64,000 bases of DNA from Chlorops oryzae (lineage: Eukaryota > Arthropoda > Insecta > Diptera > Chloropidae): NCBI GenBank assembly GCA_020466095.1, contig CM035809.1, forward strand, positions 24,750,455 through 24,814,454. Reading direction: 5' to 3'. This document shows, in pieces, positions 12,574-23,545 of this stretch; position 1 is the stretch's first letter; each line of letters opens with the position of its first letter. A program made the translations under genes and the position numbers. The notes below the pieces were generated by a model. It was given only the letters and a program-made list of their open reading frames with translations, did no database searches and was not told the DNA's origin.

Positions 12574-12788
12574 CAGCCTAAATCTGAATATTCCTGGGTA
12601 ACGAATCCCCGGGGAATTTACTTTTCTCGAGAGTAAGCTTCTTCTTTTTCAAATATTTGGGGGAATAAATTTGATGGGGAATGGGTATTTGACCCATACC
12701 CATAATCTTCCTTTCCCTATATAATTGAAAAAGGAGAATTTTAGTCTCAAGAAAAGTAAGTTCCCTGGGAATATTCAGAATCGGGCTG
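12574..12788. mobile_element. Foldback MITE with CAGCC ends and ATA flanks
   Basis: The left end CAGCCTAAATCTGAATATTC matches the inverted right end CAGCCCGATTCTGAATATTC. The arms continue through a CCCCGGGGAA or CCCAGGGAA block and TTACTTTTCT. Flanking triplets are ATA on both sides, a possible 3-bp duplication. About 215 bp, non-coding. The superfamily is uncertain (3-bp duplications occur in PIF/Harbinger and CACTA groups). Confidence 0.7.
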
Positions 12789-13369
12789 ATAAATCAACGT
12801 TTTATGGAGGAAACATTTAACAAGACTGGAAACAAGATCAAACATCTACAATGGCATTAGACCATGCGAAATTTCCTAAAATATGGTGGTACGTCCATGC
12901 AATGGAATCAGTATTACCAGTTTAGTGGTATCTCCTCTTAACTAATGGGAGTTTCTGGTCTTGAGCGGAGGTTTTGGGGGGAGAGATAACTTTAGGGAAG
13001 TGTTTTGTGGGACCAATTTTTTGTTTTTAGAAGATTTTGCAATCAAATTACAAGAAAGTTTAAACATATTCTTAGACATTTAGAGGATATATTCCCCAAA
13101 GGAACAAGCTACACTGGGTCAAATATTGGATTGCAACTAGAATTGTTTCTAATTGAAAGAATTCCAAGAATAAAAAGAAACAATCATTTACTTACACTCT
13201 TTATGTCCTTTAAAGTTTGAGAAAGTTCTTTTTTATAATATCCATAGAAACTTGGTTACCAGTGGTAAAATTTTGCAAGTCTTAAAAGTTTTGTATAAAA
13301 CACTTAGTTTAGATGGCAACATTTTTGTAAAGGATTTGGATTTGTCAATTGAATTGTTTTTAAAATTTA
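12789..13369. other. Non-coding stretch, nothing recognised
   Basis: AT-rich sequence with no repeat or exon that I can support. Confidence 0.4.
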
Positions 13370-13930
13370 ATACAAGTTTTTAATTTTTAATTTTTATATT
13401 TTAAGACCATCCGAAAATTGTTTCTTTTAATTATTTTTTTTCATTATTTTTAAAATTTTTCCTTATAATTATTTTATTTCGGTTCGTATTATTGTCTTCA
13501 GGCTTCATGTTTTTAAATTATGACCTTATAATTTTTAATTAATTTTATTTTTAATTTTTGATTTTATTTTTAACATTTTTATTTTTTATTAAATATAATA
13601 TTTACAATTTTTTAAATAATTGTCTTAGATGAACATTTTTTTATAATTTTGATATTTTTTGTTTAAAATTTTTTATTGCTTTTTATTATTATTTTTAATT
13701 TTAATTTTTAATTATTTCTTTGAAGTTTTAATTTTTTAATTTAATTTTTAATTTTTTATTTTAATCTTTAATTTTATTTTATTTTTTTTATTTTTATTTT
13801 TATTTTTTATTTTAATTTTTTATTTTAATTTATTTATTTTTAATTTTTTATTTTTATTTTTTTTATTTTTTTTATTTTAATTTTTTATTTTAATATTTAT
13901 TTTATTTAGTTTTATTTTTAAATATTTTAT
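13370..13930. repeat. TTTTTATTTTTAATTTTTA low-complexity tract
   Basis: T-rich on the plus strand, built from TTTTTAATT and TTTTATTTT words without a fixed period. Looks like slippage-expanded simple sequence. Flanking DNA to about 14560 is also very AT-rich. No gene. Confidence 0.8.
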
Positions 13931-15360
13931 ATAACTATTTAATTAATTTTGAGGATTTATATATTAAAAAAAAAATTTTTTTTTCAAACACGAAATTTTT
14001 TTCGTAGTGTATTAAAAATGGGGAAAAATATTTTTTTTTGTAAACTATGAAACAGTTATTTTTAATAATTTTGAGCAAATTTCTTTTGATATATTTATAT
14101 TTTTTTTAATACAAAAATTTCATTTAAAATGAGATAAAAAATACTTAATTCTTTTTCGAAATTTTTTCAACCCAACATTTGAAACAATGGACCAAACTAC
14201 ATAAAAAACCACTCAACGAAAAACACCACCCCCTTTTCACATTCCTCAATCCAAAAAAGTATTAAAAATTCTGTATTTTATATTAAAATTAAAGCTTTTA
14301 GCAATAAAAAAAGAGGAAAATAAATTGTAAAAAAATTTTTTGGTACAAATTTTAGAAAATATAATATTTTTAACACCTTTTCTCACCAATAAATTTAATA
14401 TCTTAATTATATTTTATGTGTAAAAAAAAGTAAAAAAAAATAAAAACAATTAACAATTTATTTCATTTCAACTAACAAAACCAAAAATTATTTTTATTGT
14501 ATTAATTATATGAATTAATTTAATGAATTATATTTTCTCAAGCGTGCAGTGAATTTGAATTTGTTCGGGAAATTTTGAATTTTCTTCCAATTTCGCCAAA
14601 ATGTTCGCGTCATTTTTTGTTGTTGTTGTTGTTTAAAAAATCACTTTAATTATTTTTCCGTAACTGCATAATTTGATGTTTTTTTTTTTAAATATGTTTT
14701 TTTTGTCGATTTTTATCTCCAAATGCGGATAATTGAATTTTGATTTTTTAAAATATTTATTTTCAATTTGAACAAAAGAGAAGAAGAGGTTTTGCTGGGA
14801 AGGTAGTTAGGTATGTAGGTAGATTGGGTGCGCGTTGCGTTGTGCGTACGTTGCACGTTCAAGAAATTTTTGTTGCGTACGTTTTTGAATGCGTAGCCTA
14901 ACTAAATTTTTCAAAACCAGAATCACAAGAAGAGCTCCATAGTAGCGACCATTTAACCAAATGCTGCAGAGAGCAATGTAGACGGAGGGAGAGAAAAAAG
15001 TACTTAAATACGCGAGCGAACGCATACATCCTTATGTAGAAAAATGCACAAAAAGGGACATTCACTGCCGACCGGTGTCATAATAAATGAAAAGTGCAGA
15101 GAGTAAAAACGGCGAAAGAGCGAGAGAGAGAGAGAGAGAGAGAGAGCGAGCTATAGAAGATTTGAAAGACTAGACACAAAAGAGGGAGAGAAATTGTCCA
15201 AAGGACGAACTTGCATTCGAACAATGAGAAGAGTGAATTCGTTTGAAGAGAAAATGAGTGAGAGATAGAGAGAGAGAGAGAGCAACCGTACTAAATGATC
15301 GCATAGGAAGATCTCTCGGCATATAATTGCAATGACAATGTACACTTTACAGTTTTGAAG
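13931..15360. other. AT-rich spacer, then short GA runs
   Basis: Contains long A and T runs to about 14770. From 14800 to 15060 composition is more balanced, with 'gcgttgcgttgtgcgtacgttgc' type short repeats near 14829-14855. A (GA)n run lies at 15120-15147 and another near 15260-15282. No gene recognised. Confidence 0.4.
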
Positions 15361-15677
15361 TACACTGAGAAAAATTGAAACGAAAATTAAGATAAAAACA
15401 ATTGAAATTAATCGATTACTTTTTATACCATTTATGATTAATGCTTTGCTCCAATCCCAATCCAAACCGGAAATGATCTTTTTGCTACAATTTGGTCAAA
15501 TTTTTTTAAATTTCTTATGAAATTTTTATCTGTCAATCAGATAATGAAAGATTTGGAACTCCGTTTGTTTAGTCTTTTCGAACTATTTTAGGCAGAAGAG
15601 AGAGAGAGAAGAGAGAGAGAGGGAGAGAGAGAGAGAGAGAGAAGAGAGAGGAGAGAGGAGAGAGAGGAGAGAGGAGG

Positions 15678-15760
<83 letters not shown>

Positions 15761-15781
15761 GAGGAGAGAGAGGAGAGAGAG

Positions 15782-15840
<59 letters not shown>

Positions 15841-16374
15841 GAGAGAGAGAGAGGGAGAGAGAGGAGAGAGAGGAGAGAGAGAGAGGAGAGAGAGAGAGAG
15901 AGGAGAGAGAGGAGAGAGAGAGAGAGAGAGAGGAGAGAGGAGGAGAGAGAGGAGAGGAGAGAGAGAGAGAGGAGGAGAGAGGAGAGAGAGGAGAGAGAGA
16001 GGAGAGAGAGGAGAGAGAGGAGAGGAAGAGGAGAGAGAGGAGAGAGGAGGAGAGGAGAGGAGAGAGAGAGAGGAGAGAGAGGAGAGAGAGGAGAGAGAGG
16101 AGAGAGAGGAGAGGAGAGGAGAGAGAGAGAGGAGAGAGGAGAGAGAAGGAGAGAGAGAGAGAGAGGAGAGAGAGGAGAGAGGAGATAGAGGACAGAGAGG
16201 AGACAGAGTTGATCTGGCAAAATCCCATTTAATTAAAAGATGTCCTTATCGGTGTACCTCAAAAAATAAATAGTAAATAGATTAATAAAAATAAATTAAC
16301 TGATTAAAAAAATAATGAATACATAATTCGATTATTAATAATCAAATAAATAAATAAAAATTTTTCCCAGTGTA
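15361..16374. mobile_element. Possible TACACTGAGAAAAAT-ended element enclosing a GA tract
   Basis: TACACTGAGAAAAATT at 15361 is inverted as AATTTTTCCCAGTGTA ending at 16374. The same end motif bounds a compact foldback element at 43817-43977, which supports a mobile family. If real, this copy is about 1 kb and the 600-bp GA tract expanded inside it. Flanks give no clear duplication, so the pairing of these two ends is inference. Confidence 0.4.
15590..16205. repeat. GA-rich microsatellite, about 615 bp
   Basis: Polypurine on the plus strand, mixtures of AG and GGAG/GAGAGAGGAG. A single almost uninterrupted homopurine tract of this length can adopt triplex (H-DNA) structure under supercoiling; that is general knowledge, not shown here. 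Opposite-strand Ser/Leu frames of more than 200 codons are artefacts of the repeat. Confidence 0.95.
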
Positions 16375-16930
16375 AGCGATGCATTATTTAAAAAAGAGAC
16401 AAACTCCTGCCCAAGAGTGTTCCAGAAATAAGTAAAAAAAAAAGTTTTTTTTTAAATGACTCCAATCTTTGTCAAATGTTAACCCATTAGCGACTCTTTT
16501 TCTCGAATAAAAATAATTATGGTTTCAGAAATTGAATTGCCATGTATCTTCCAAATGAGAATCCAGTCCGTTCTCATCTTCTTTGGATGATGTTCATCAA
16601 ATGCAATAATCTCCCAATAGGAAAGAACATTATGGACCAAAGTAATCAAAGAGCAAAAGAATAAATTCAAAATAATACAATTCCCAAAAAAGAAAAACGG
16701 AAAAGAAACAGAAAAAAAATGGAATAAAAATAAAAGTTTCGACAATAAGGAGCCAGAGAATGAATTCATTTATGAGAAATCATGATCCTTTCGCCCTTTG
16801 CCATTCATAAATTTAAGGGATGCAAGAATTATTTCCACGCAACGCAACAAAAATCTAATCCAATCCAATCCGACCAAAGACTGAACGAAACCGAACTGAA
16901 CTGAACCCGAACTGACTGACGGCAATGAAC
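16375..16930. other. Non-coding stretch; possible 5' UTR toward its right end
   Basis: AT-rich until about 16800. From about 16830 the base composition becomes balanced, with repeated 'gaactgaac' and 'ccaatcc' words that resemble fly 5' UTR, leading into the candidate exon at 16936. A lone TTAACCCATT word at about 16480 resembles a piggyBac-type end but has no partner that I could find. Confidence 0.35.
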
Positions 16931-16935
16931 GATAA

Positions 16936-17014
16936 ATGGCGGAACACAGCGATGATGACGAGGATGATGAGGATGCGATTGTGGACGAGGAGGATTGCGC
17001 CGCCGATGAGGAAG
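16936..17014 (+). CDS. Candidate first coding exon, acidic N-terminus
   Basis: An ATG at 16936 opens a frame of about 26 codons dominated by Asp and Glu (MAEHSDDDEDDEDAIVDEED at the start). It reaches a good splice donor, GAAG|GTAACG, at 17014/17015; the frame also stays open past the donor. The sequence is GC-richer than its flanks. The start context (TAA before ATG, G after) is mediocre. I do not recognise the protein and see no downstream exon in the window. A GAT/GAG simple repeat read by chance is the main alternative. Confidence 0.22.
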
Positions 17015-17949
17015 GTAACGACTTGAGGCGAAACAATGGTGTCTGGATTCGCAAAAGTTCACTTCACAGTGGGTCGGTCGGTTCGCCTATATATAAAAGT
17101 ATTTATATGCATATCTATATATATATATGTATATACGTATATATGTGGATATGCGTAGCTACAATAAAAATCCTTGCATTTATTGTTGGTGTTGTTGTGC
17201 CGCTGATGTTGCTTCGGCTTCTGCGGTATGAATAGTTGTTCCTGGTTTTATTGGAATTGTGCTTTCCTGCCGTTGAGACGTCTGTTGACACTCGTCGGCG
17301 CTCTGACTGACTGCGCTTAACAAAAGTTTCACTTTTTGGTTAAATGAACGCGATGATCATCACCAGGAGAAATAAGAAGGAGGTAAAAAAAAAAAGGAAC
17401 GAGTTAGGCATGTCTGCATGGCTTTTTTTCTTTCTTCTTCTTTTTGTCTGATTTATTTCTGTTATGCGAATGCAATGGTTATGAAACGATTAGATGAATG
17501 CACATTGCGAGCGAGGCAGAGCAATGTTAGTGTGTGTGTGTGCGTGCGTGTGTGTTGTGTGTCTGGTGGTAGAAAACGTGCCAAGACCTGAAGAGATGCA
17601 AGTTGGTTGGGTTGGTTTCTTCGGCTGCTGGAACCGTGTACAGGTGCTAATTACGTCTCAATGACTAGTTCACACCTCAGGTAGAATGCTTTAAGGAACT
17701 GTGGCAATTGTGCAACAATAAGACAATATCACTCGGCAAAGGAAAAAGCTACCCATTATAGAGAAAAGTAACGAAACTTTCGAAGCTTTTTGCTTGTCAA
17801 AGTTTCTTCACCTCGATGATCGTAGGGTCTACGAACACACAGCTTGTGTGCGAGTGCAACAGTCATTTGTGACATCTGTCAAAACCTGGGAACCTAAAAT
17901 CGTATATAAAGAACTCAGAGCTGATCAAGCAATTCGTGGACACATTTTT
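17015..17949. other. Non-coding stretch with TA and TG microsatellites
   Basis: An alternating TA/TG repeat at about 17100-17155 and (TG)n at about 17528-17562. Composition is moderately GC-rich to 17700. If 16936-17014 is an exon, this would be the start of its intron. Confidence 0.45.
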
Positions 17950-18390
17950 CATACAAAACAATGGATTTTAATGCAACCATTTTTTCATACAAAACAATGG
18001 ATTTTAATGCAACCATTTTTTTCATACAAAACAATGGATTTTAATGCAAGCATTTTTTCATACAAAACAATGGATTTTAATGCAACCATTTTTTCATACA
18101 AAACAATGGATTTTAATGCAACCATTTTTTCATACAAAACAATGGATTTTAATGCAACCATTTTTTCATACAAAACAATGGATTTTAATGCAACCATTTT
18201 TTCATACAAAACAATGGATTTTAATGCAACCATTTTTTCATACAAAACAATGGATTTTAATGCAACCATTTTTTCATACAAAACAATGGATTTTAATGCA
18301 ACCATTTTTTCATACAAAACAATGGATTTTAATGCTACCATTTTTTCATACAAAACTATGTGGTTCAATTTTCCCACTTTAAACCCAAAA
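17950..18390. repeat. 36-bp tandem array, about 12 copies
   Basis: The unit starts CATACAAAACAATGGATTTT and ends AATGCAACCATTTTTT. The repeats from 17950 to about 18348 are almost identical; one early unit has an extra T, and the last units have single changes. Because 36 is a multiple of 3, frames stay open on both strands. The high identity points to recent expansion. I reject a coding role: both strands are open and the one-base insertion has no compensating change. Confidence 0.95.
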
Positions 18391-18965
18391 ATCGTTATTT
18401 AATGTACTCATTTTTTCCATAGAAAACTGAAGGATTCATTTTTATCATTTCTTCATACAAAATATTGTAAATTTTTCATACAAAATTATGCTATTCCATG
18501 TATGAATTTAACATACAAAACTTCGATTCCATGCAACCATTTTTCCATACAAAACCATGCAATTTAATGATCGATTTTTTCATACAAATTTATGAGATTC
18601 GATTTTTCCACTTTTGCAGACAAAAAATTCAATTTAATGCACCCATTTTTTCGTAGAAAACTTATCTTTTCAATTTATTCATTTTTTGATACAAAAAAAT
18701 GTAAATTTTTCATACAAAGTTTTACGATTCCATGTAAATTTTTCATACAAAATTAAAACGATTCCTTGTATATTTTTTCATACAAAAATACGCTTTTATG
18801 CAATTAATTTTACCATAATGTAGGAGTGGGTGGGGCAACAGTTCCTTCACAATCAAACATTTTTGTCCATTTTGCCGTCTACCTCTTATATTTTATATAC
18901 TTTTTTTTTTCATACAAAACCATGCAATTTAATGATCGCTTTTTTCATACAAAATTATGTGACTT
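18391..18965. repeat. Decayed remains of the 36-bp array
   Basis: Degenerate 'tttttcatacaaaa' words recur irregularly to about 18950, separated by diverged unit bodies with words such as 'atgcaacca' and 'aatttaatg'. This is the older flank of the homogeneous array at 17950-18390: divergence rises with distance from the fresh block, as expected for unequal exchange acting on one end. Confidence 0.7.
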
Positions 18966-18986
18966 CATGTATTCTGCCTCAATAAT

Positions 18987-19102
18987 CGGGCATGTGACAG
19001 AAATCGAATACGACAGAAAACGTTCGATTTCGCTTACATTTGTATGAAAATTTAACCGAAATCGAACGTTTTCTGTCGTATTCGATTTCTTTCACATGCC
19101 CG
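18987..19102. mobile_element. Near-perfect foldback MITE, CGGGCATGTGA ends
   Basis: 116 bp in total. The two arms are about 46 bp each, with one mismatch: CGGGCATGTGACAGAAATCG on the left and its inverse on the right, around a roughly 24-bp loop. The triplet AAT flanks both ends, a possible 3-bp duplication. The whole element would fold into one hairpin. Arm identity suggests recent insertion or strong self-pairing. Non-coding. Confidence 0.85.
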
Positions 19103-19875
19103 AATATAATATTTTACTTAATTATTTTAAGATTTTGATAAATGTCTATCAAAGACACGTCCTTCGAGCTCTCAAGACAAAGAAATTTCATAAAAATTTT
19201 CCGTTAACTTTTTGCGCATCATGCAAATCAATATCTGTTATAATAGAAAAAGGTGTCCTTTCACAATTCCCTAATTTTGGTCCTTTTTTGACTGATTCCG
19301 AAAATTTTTGGCCAAACTCGCCATCTTTTCTTTGCGTTTGACAGCTGTCACTTTGAAGCTCAATGTTTCAATTGAAGTTTGTAGTGTTGACAGCCAAGTT
19401 TAATATTTCTCTTGTTCTTTTTCTAGCTAGTTTTTTGTTTATTCCTTTGAAGTCCTTTTTATGACACATTGCATCATACGAGCCTATGATCTTTCTACTT
19501 CTTTAAGTCTCAAATATCAGCTATGACCTTAGCAATTGCCATTTAAGTCAAAATTGAGCCCACTACTGTATTGTCCCCTGTACTGTACTAAAATGAAATT
19601 ATTTCCAGACCAATGGAATTTTTAAACTACATTTCCCAAATATAAAAACCACCTAGAGTCGTCCTATCAAAATTTGCTGACCAATAATTCCTTCTCATTG
19701 AACTTGTGGAACTGTATTTCTCGTTATGGCATTGTTCACAATTAAATTACATCAGGAATTTTTACCCTCAATGGCGGCATTCGGGAAAAATATTTTTTTG
19801 TTTTTCATATAAAAAGGTAAGAGAGAGGGTGATGACATATGTGCACGGTTGTCCGTGTATATAGGGTGCGCGTGC
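19103..19875. other. Non-coding stretch, nothing recognised
   Basis: AT-rich sequence. The frame near 19096-19341 has no family resemblance. Confidence 0.4.
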
Positions 19876-20456
19876 ATACCCAGCGGGAAATTATCTCCTG
19901 CATGACAAAGTCACCAGTGATGTCATCGATGACATATAGGTGACATTGTCATGCATGACATCTTGGAGGACATGTCATCGTGGAGGGATGCTGTTCTTGT
20001 GCTCGACTCTCATTGGCTACTGAAATTTAAATAAGGTTTTAGCGTCAGTTCAGCGTTAGCATGAAGTGGCGTAGATAATGAGTGCTCGACTCAGAATCCG
20101 AAGATCGCGGATTCGATCCCTGGCAGAGGCGAACAAAAATTGTTAAAAATATATTTTTTTTAAATTTTCGAAACATTCAAAGAGAGGGCAAAGAAGAGAG
20201 TTATCAAACTGGTTTCTATAAATTGACATTTATAGATAAAAGAGCAATGTGCTGCTCTCAAATGCTTTTTTCGCCATCGCATCCCCTAGCATGACCAGTG
20301 ACATTTTCTTATCTTCCGGTGATAATGTCACCGCTGAAGTCCCTGTCAGCTCCTGTGTAAATGTCATACAAAGTGTCACCGGAAATAGCATGCATTCCGG
20401 CTCCGAAGTCACTAAGACATCATCGGGGATGTCCGCGGGACATTTCCCGCTGGGTA
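19876..20456. mobile_element. Foldback element ATACCCAGCGGGAAAT, carrying a tRNA-like module
   Basis: The left end ATACCCAGCGGGAAAT is matched inverted by ATTTCCCGCTGGGTAT ending at 20456. Sub-terminal regions on both sides are rich in TGACAT/ATGTCA words. At 20064-20161 sits a tRNA-like Pol III module on the plus strand (listed separately). Related ends and module occur in the element at 34146-35055, and related ends alone at 38751-39116. 581 bp, no protein coding. No clear target duplication. Confidence 0.7.
20064..20161 (+). ncRNA. tRNA-like Pol III module inside a foldback element
   Basis: An A-box-like TGGCGTAGATA at 20067-20077 and a B-box GGATTCGATCC at 20109-20119 are separated by a normal tRNA distance. 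They are followed by GAGGCGAACAAAAAT and a T-run at 20154-20161 that could act as a Pol III terminator. A 7-base loop CTCAGAA would place anticodon CAG, but the anticodon and acceptor stems pair poorly, so it is not a functional tRNA gene. More likely a tRNA-derived (SINE-like) module. Whether it is transcribed is unknown. Confidence 0.55.
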
Positions 20457-21019
20457 TGTATCGAAAAATTCAACTCGATTCGATTTGGAGTGTAAAGGAG
20501 TGCATGTAATCGAGTCGGCCGTCGATTACACGATGACGTCGCGAGGACTATAATGTTCGAGCGTCAGTCACTGTCACATTCGCGCAGTTGCAGTCAGTCA
20601 AAGTGAGAGTCGGAGTCGGAGTCAGAGTCAGAGTCCGTCCGACATTCAGTCAATCAGACAAACTTGTTGATAAAAACGACAGCTGCAAGCAAATATTTGA
20701 ACGAGCGTTTTTCGTAGATGACATTTTTCGGGTTTGTTGTATGGGCAACAAAGGGAATTTTCATTTGGGCGATATTTTATTAAAAGTGAGAGGTGTTATT
20801 ATTTTATTTGAGTATGAAGAAGATACAACATTTTTCTCGAGTAATTCGAAATTCTCGCAAAATATTTATCTTTTAATTTTTGTAATTTTGAAAGCGAAAC
20901 TTCCGAGGTTATCGTTTATCGATTAACTTGGCTATCGATTGCCCTTTGAAGCTAAAAAAAAAGGTCTTTCATTGGAATGGGACTTCTGTGGATTCGAATC
21001 GGAAAGCAGTACATGTTAG
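20457..21019. other. Non-coding stretch with GAGTCG microsatellite
   Basis: Contains several TCAGTCA words (initiator-like) near 20564-20600 and a (GAGTCG/GAGTCA)n run at about 20606-20637. Some resemblance to fly 5' UTR, but no TATA element at the right distance and no recognisable coding exon. The 112-codon frame at 20588-20926 starts with Val/Arg from the repeat and then matches no family I know. Confidence 0.35.
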
Positions 21020-22461
21020 GAGTTTTTAGGCATATGATTCCGAAATTACTCCGAAATGAGCTAAAAATTTCTTTTTGATATATTGGTCTCTGATATGTGT
21101 TTGAAGTTTTCAAGTTATGTATATGAGGCTCAGAAATAAAAGTCCGAAATGACTCCGAAAAAAATTTATATGTATATGTATACAAGAGTCTACGATATTT
21201 GAGTCCGAAATGCCTCCGAAATTTTAAAAATATACCAAGCTCAGAAATTTGATTCCAAAATCAGTCCGAAATAGCTCCGAAATTTAAAAATATATGAGTA
21301 TTTGACATATGGCTCCGAAATTAAGTATTCGCGAAATATTTTAAATATATAGAGCTTAAGAAATATGAGTTCCGAAATGATTCCGAATATATTACTATAA
21401 TTTTGTCTCTGATAAAATGACTCCGAAATTTTTATAAATTTTATTTGTACGATATTTGAGTCCGAAATGCCTCCGAAATTTTAAAAATATACCAAGCTCA
21501 GAAATTTGATTCCAAAATCAGTCCGAAATAGCTCCGAAATTTAAAAATATATGAGTATTTGACATATGGCTCCGAAATTAAGTATTCCGAAATATTTTAA
21601 ATATATAGGCTTAAAAATATGAGTCCGAAATGATTCCGAATATATTACAAAATTTTGGTCTCTGATAAAATGACTCCGAAATTTTTAATAAATTTTATTT
21701 GTACGATATTTGAGTCCGAAATGCCTCCGAAATTTTAAAAATATACCAAGCTCAGAAATTTGATTCCAAAATCAGTCCGAAATAGCTCCGAAATTTAAAA
21801 TATATGAGTATTTGACATATGGCTCCGAAATTAAGTATTCCGAAATATTTTAAATATATAGGCTTAAAAATATGAGTCCGAAATGATTCCGAATATATTA
21901 CAAAATTTTGGTCTCTGATAAAATGACTCCGAAATTTTTAATAAATTTTATTTGTACGATATTTGAGTCCGAAATGCCTCCGAAATTTTAAAAATATACC
22001 AAGCTCAGAAATTTGATTCCAAAATCAGTCCGAAATAGCTCCGAAATTTAAAAATATATGAGTATTTGACATATGGCTCCGAAATTAAGTATTCCGAAAT
22101 ATTTTAATCATATAGGCTTAGAAATATGAGTCCGAAATGATTCCGAATATATTACAAAATATTGGTCTCTGATAAAATGACTCCGAAATTTTTAATAAAT
22201 TTTATTTGTACGATATTTGAGTCCGAAATGCCTCCGAAATTTTAAAAATATACCAAGCTCAGAAATTTGAGTCCAAAATCAGTCCGAAATAGCTCCGAAA
22301 TTTAAAAATATATATGAGTGTCTGAAATATGGCTCCGAAAATAAGTATTCCGAAATATTTAAAATAAATAGGCTCAGAAATATGAGTCCGCAATGATTCC
22401 GAATATATTACAAAATTTTGGTCTCTGATATAATGACTCCGAAATTTTTAATAAATTTTAA
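21020..22461. repeat. 254-bp satellite built from TCCGAAAT words
   Basis: The marker 'gatatttgagtccgaaatgc' lies at 21194, 21451, 21705, 21958 and 22212, giving periods of 257, 254, 253 and 254. Each unit contains about ten copies of the short word (C)TCCGAAAT at uneven spacing, so the long unit itself arose from a roughly 25-30 bp ancestor. Copies 2 to 4 are almost identical; the first (from 21020) is more diverged. The array stops abruptly at 22461. Non-coding. Confidence 0.93.
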
Positions 22462-23274
22462 GGGGCTTCGCACGAAGTCAATTGAATGAACGATAACCCC
22501 CGCATAGCCATATATAAGCATAAATCAGACTCCGATGATAAGCGAAAATAAGATTGAAGGAAACAGGCATAGTTCGTAAGTATAAAAAATTTTATGGGAC
22601 CTCGCTAATTCATCTCGCCCACGTCTTGATTAGTCCTCGCTACGCCACTTCAGAGAAGGCACTCAATACTTTGGTATTAAATCGATTATTTACACAGTTC
22701 TTTGAATCGATTTTCTTTTAGAATCGAATTCAAAACCGACTACAAAGGACAATCAGAATCGATTTTCGCCAACATTGAAATCGTTAATAATGGACCTCAA
22801 TAGTCAGACATTCTCCTGTACTTTTGAAGGACATCGATTTCGAAATCAGAATAAAGCTCCGTCTGCTTTAAAGCGCTTTCTCTTTAGACTAGTCTCGACT
22901 CACAAGGTATTCAACTGTAAAATCGAAAACCTTGAAATATTTATACGATTTATTTGACACGTTAAAATATTTTCGAATAAAATGTAGAAATGCCCACACA
23001 TTGGGATTTCAATGAATTTAAGAAGCTTTCGAAATTAAAATATTTTTCACGCTTTTTATCAATGAAAAGTTTTTATGGTTCCAGTTCTCATCGCACTTTT
23101 AAATAGGTCACTAGCCCCCAAGGTAATAAAAATTATTTTATAGCTGCGATTTTTTTTGTAACAATTTAAGCTTTAATTGGTGGATTTTTTTAAGTTTTCG
23201 GTGATTCTTTCTTCCCTTTATGACGGATTTTGGCCATTTTTCAATCAAAATCTCAATTCAGAAAAATCCTTTTG
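22462..23274. other. Non-coding stretch, nothing recognised
   Basis: Begins with 'ggggcttcgcacgaag', which abuts the satellite without transition. Several 'aatcgatt' words occur near 22680-22790. No gene recognised. Confidence 0.4.
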
Positions 23275-23545
23275 GAGATAACCCTTGATCATAGAAGACA
23301 TTTGATCTTCTGTGGACTTGATCGACCATGACCATTGATCGCAGGTGACCGCTAATAGAGATTGACTCATAGTCGTCGAAGGCTCTAGATCGAGGGAGGC
23401 CTTTGATCGTATATGATCCTTGATCTTCGGTGACCGTTAATCATTGAGAGCAGCTGATCATCGATAACACTTGAGGCTAGATGACCCTTGATCGGCGGAG
23501 GCTCCTCCTTATCGTTTGGTTATGTTTGATCATCGAAGGAGCTTG
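23275..23545. repeat. Degenerate TTGATC..GGTGACC minisatellite
   Basis: About a dozen copies of a word close to TTGATCnTnGGTGACC recur at about 20-24 bp spacing, with many substitutions (for example 23287, 23320, 23335, 23405, 23426, 23490). An old, decayed array with unusually high GATC content. Non-coding. Confidence 0.65.

Noticed and set aside
15569..16228. Ser/Leu frames of 210-219 codons on the minus strand
   Set aside because: They are readings of the GA/CT tract, open in two phases at once.
16480..16495. TTAACCCATT, a piggyBac-like end
   Set aside because: No matching GGG-TTAA end found within a plausible distance.
17794..18402. 202-codon frame with a regular HTKQWILMQPFF/SYKTMDFNATIF repeat
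   Set aside because: It follows the 36-bp array, is open on both strands, shifts phase at a single-base insertion and has no protein-like context outside the array.
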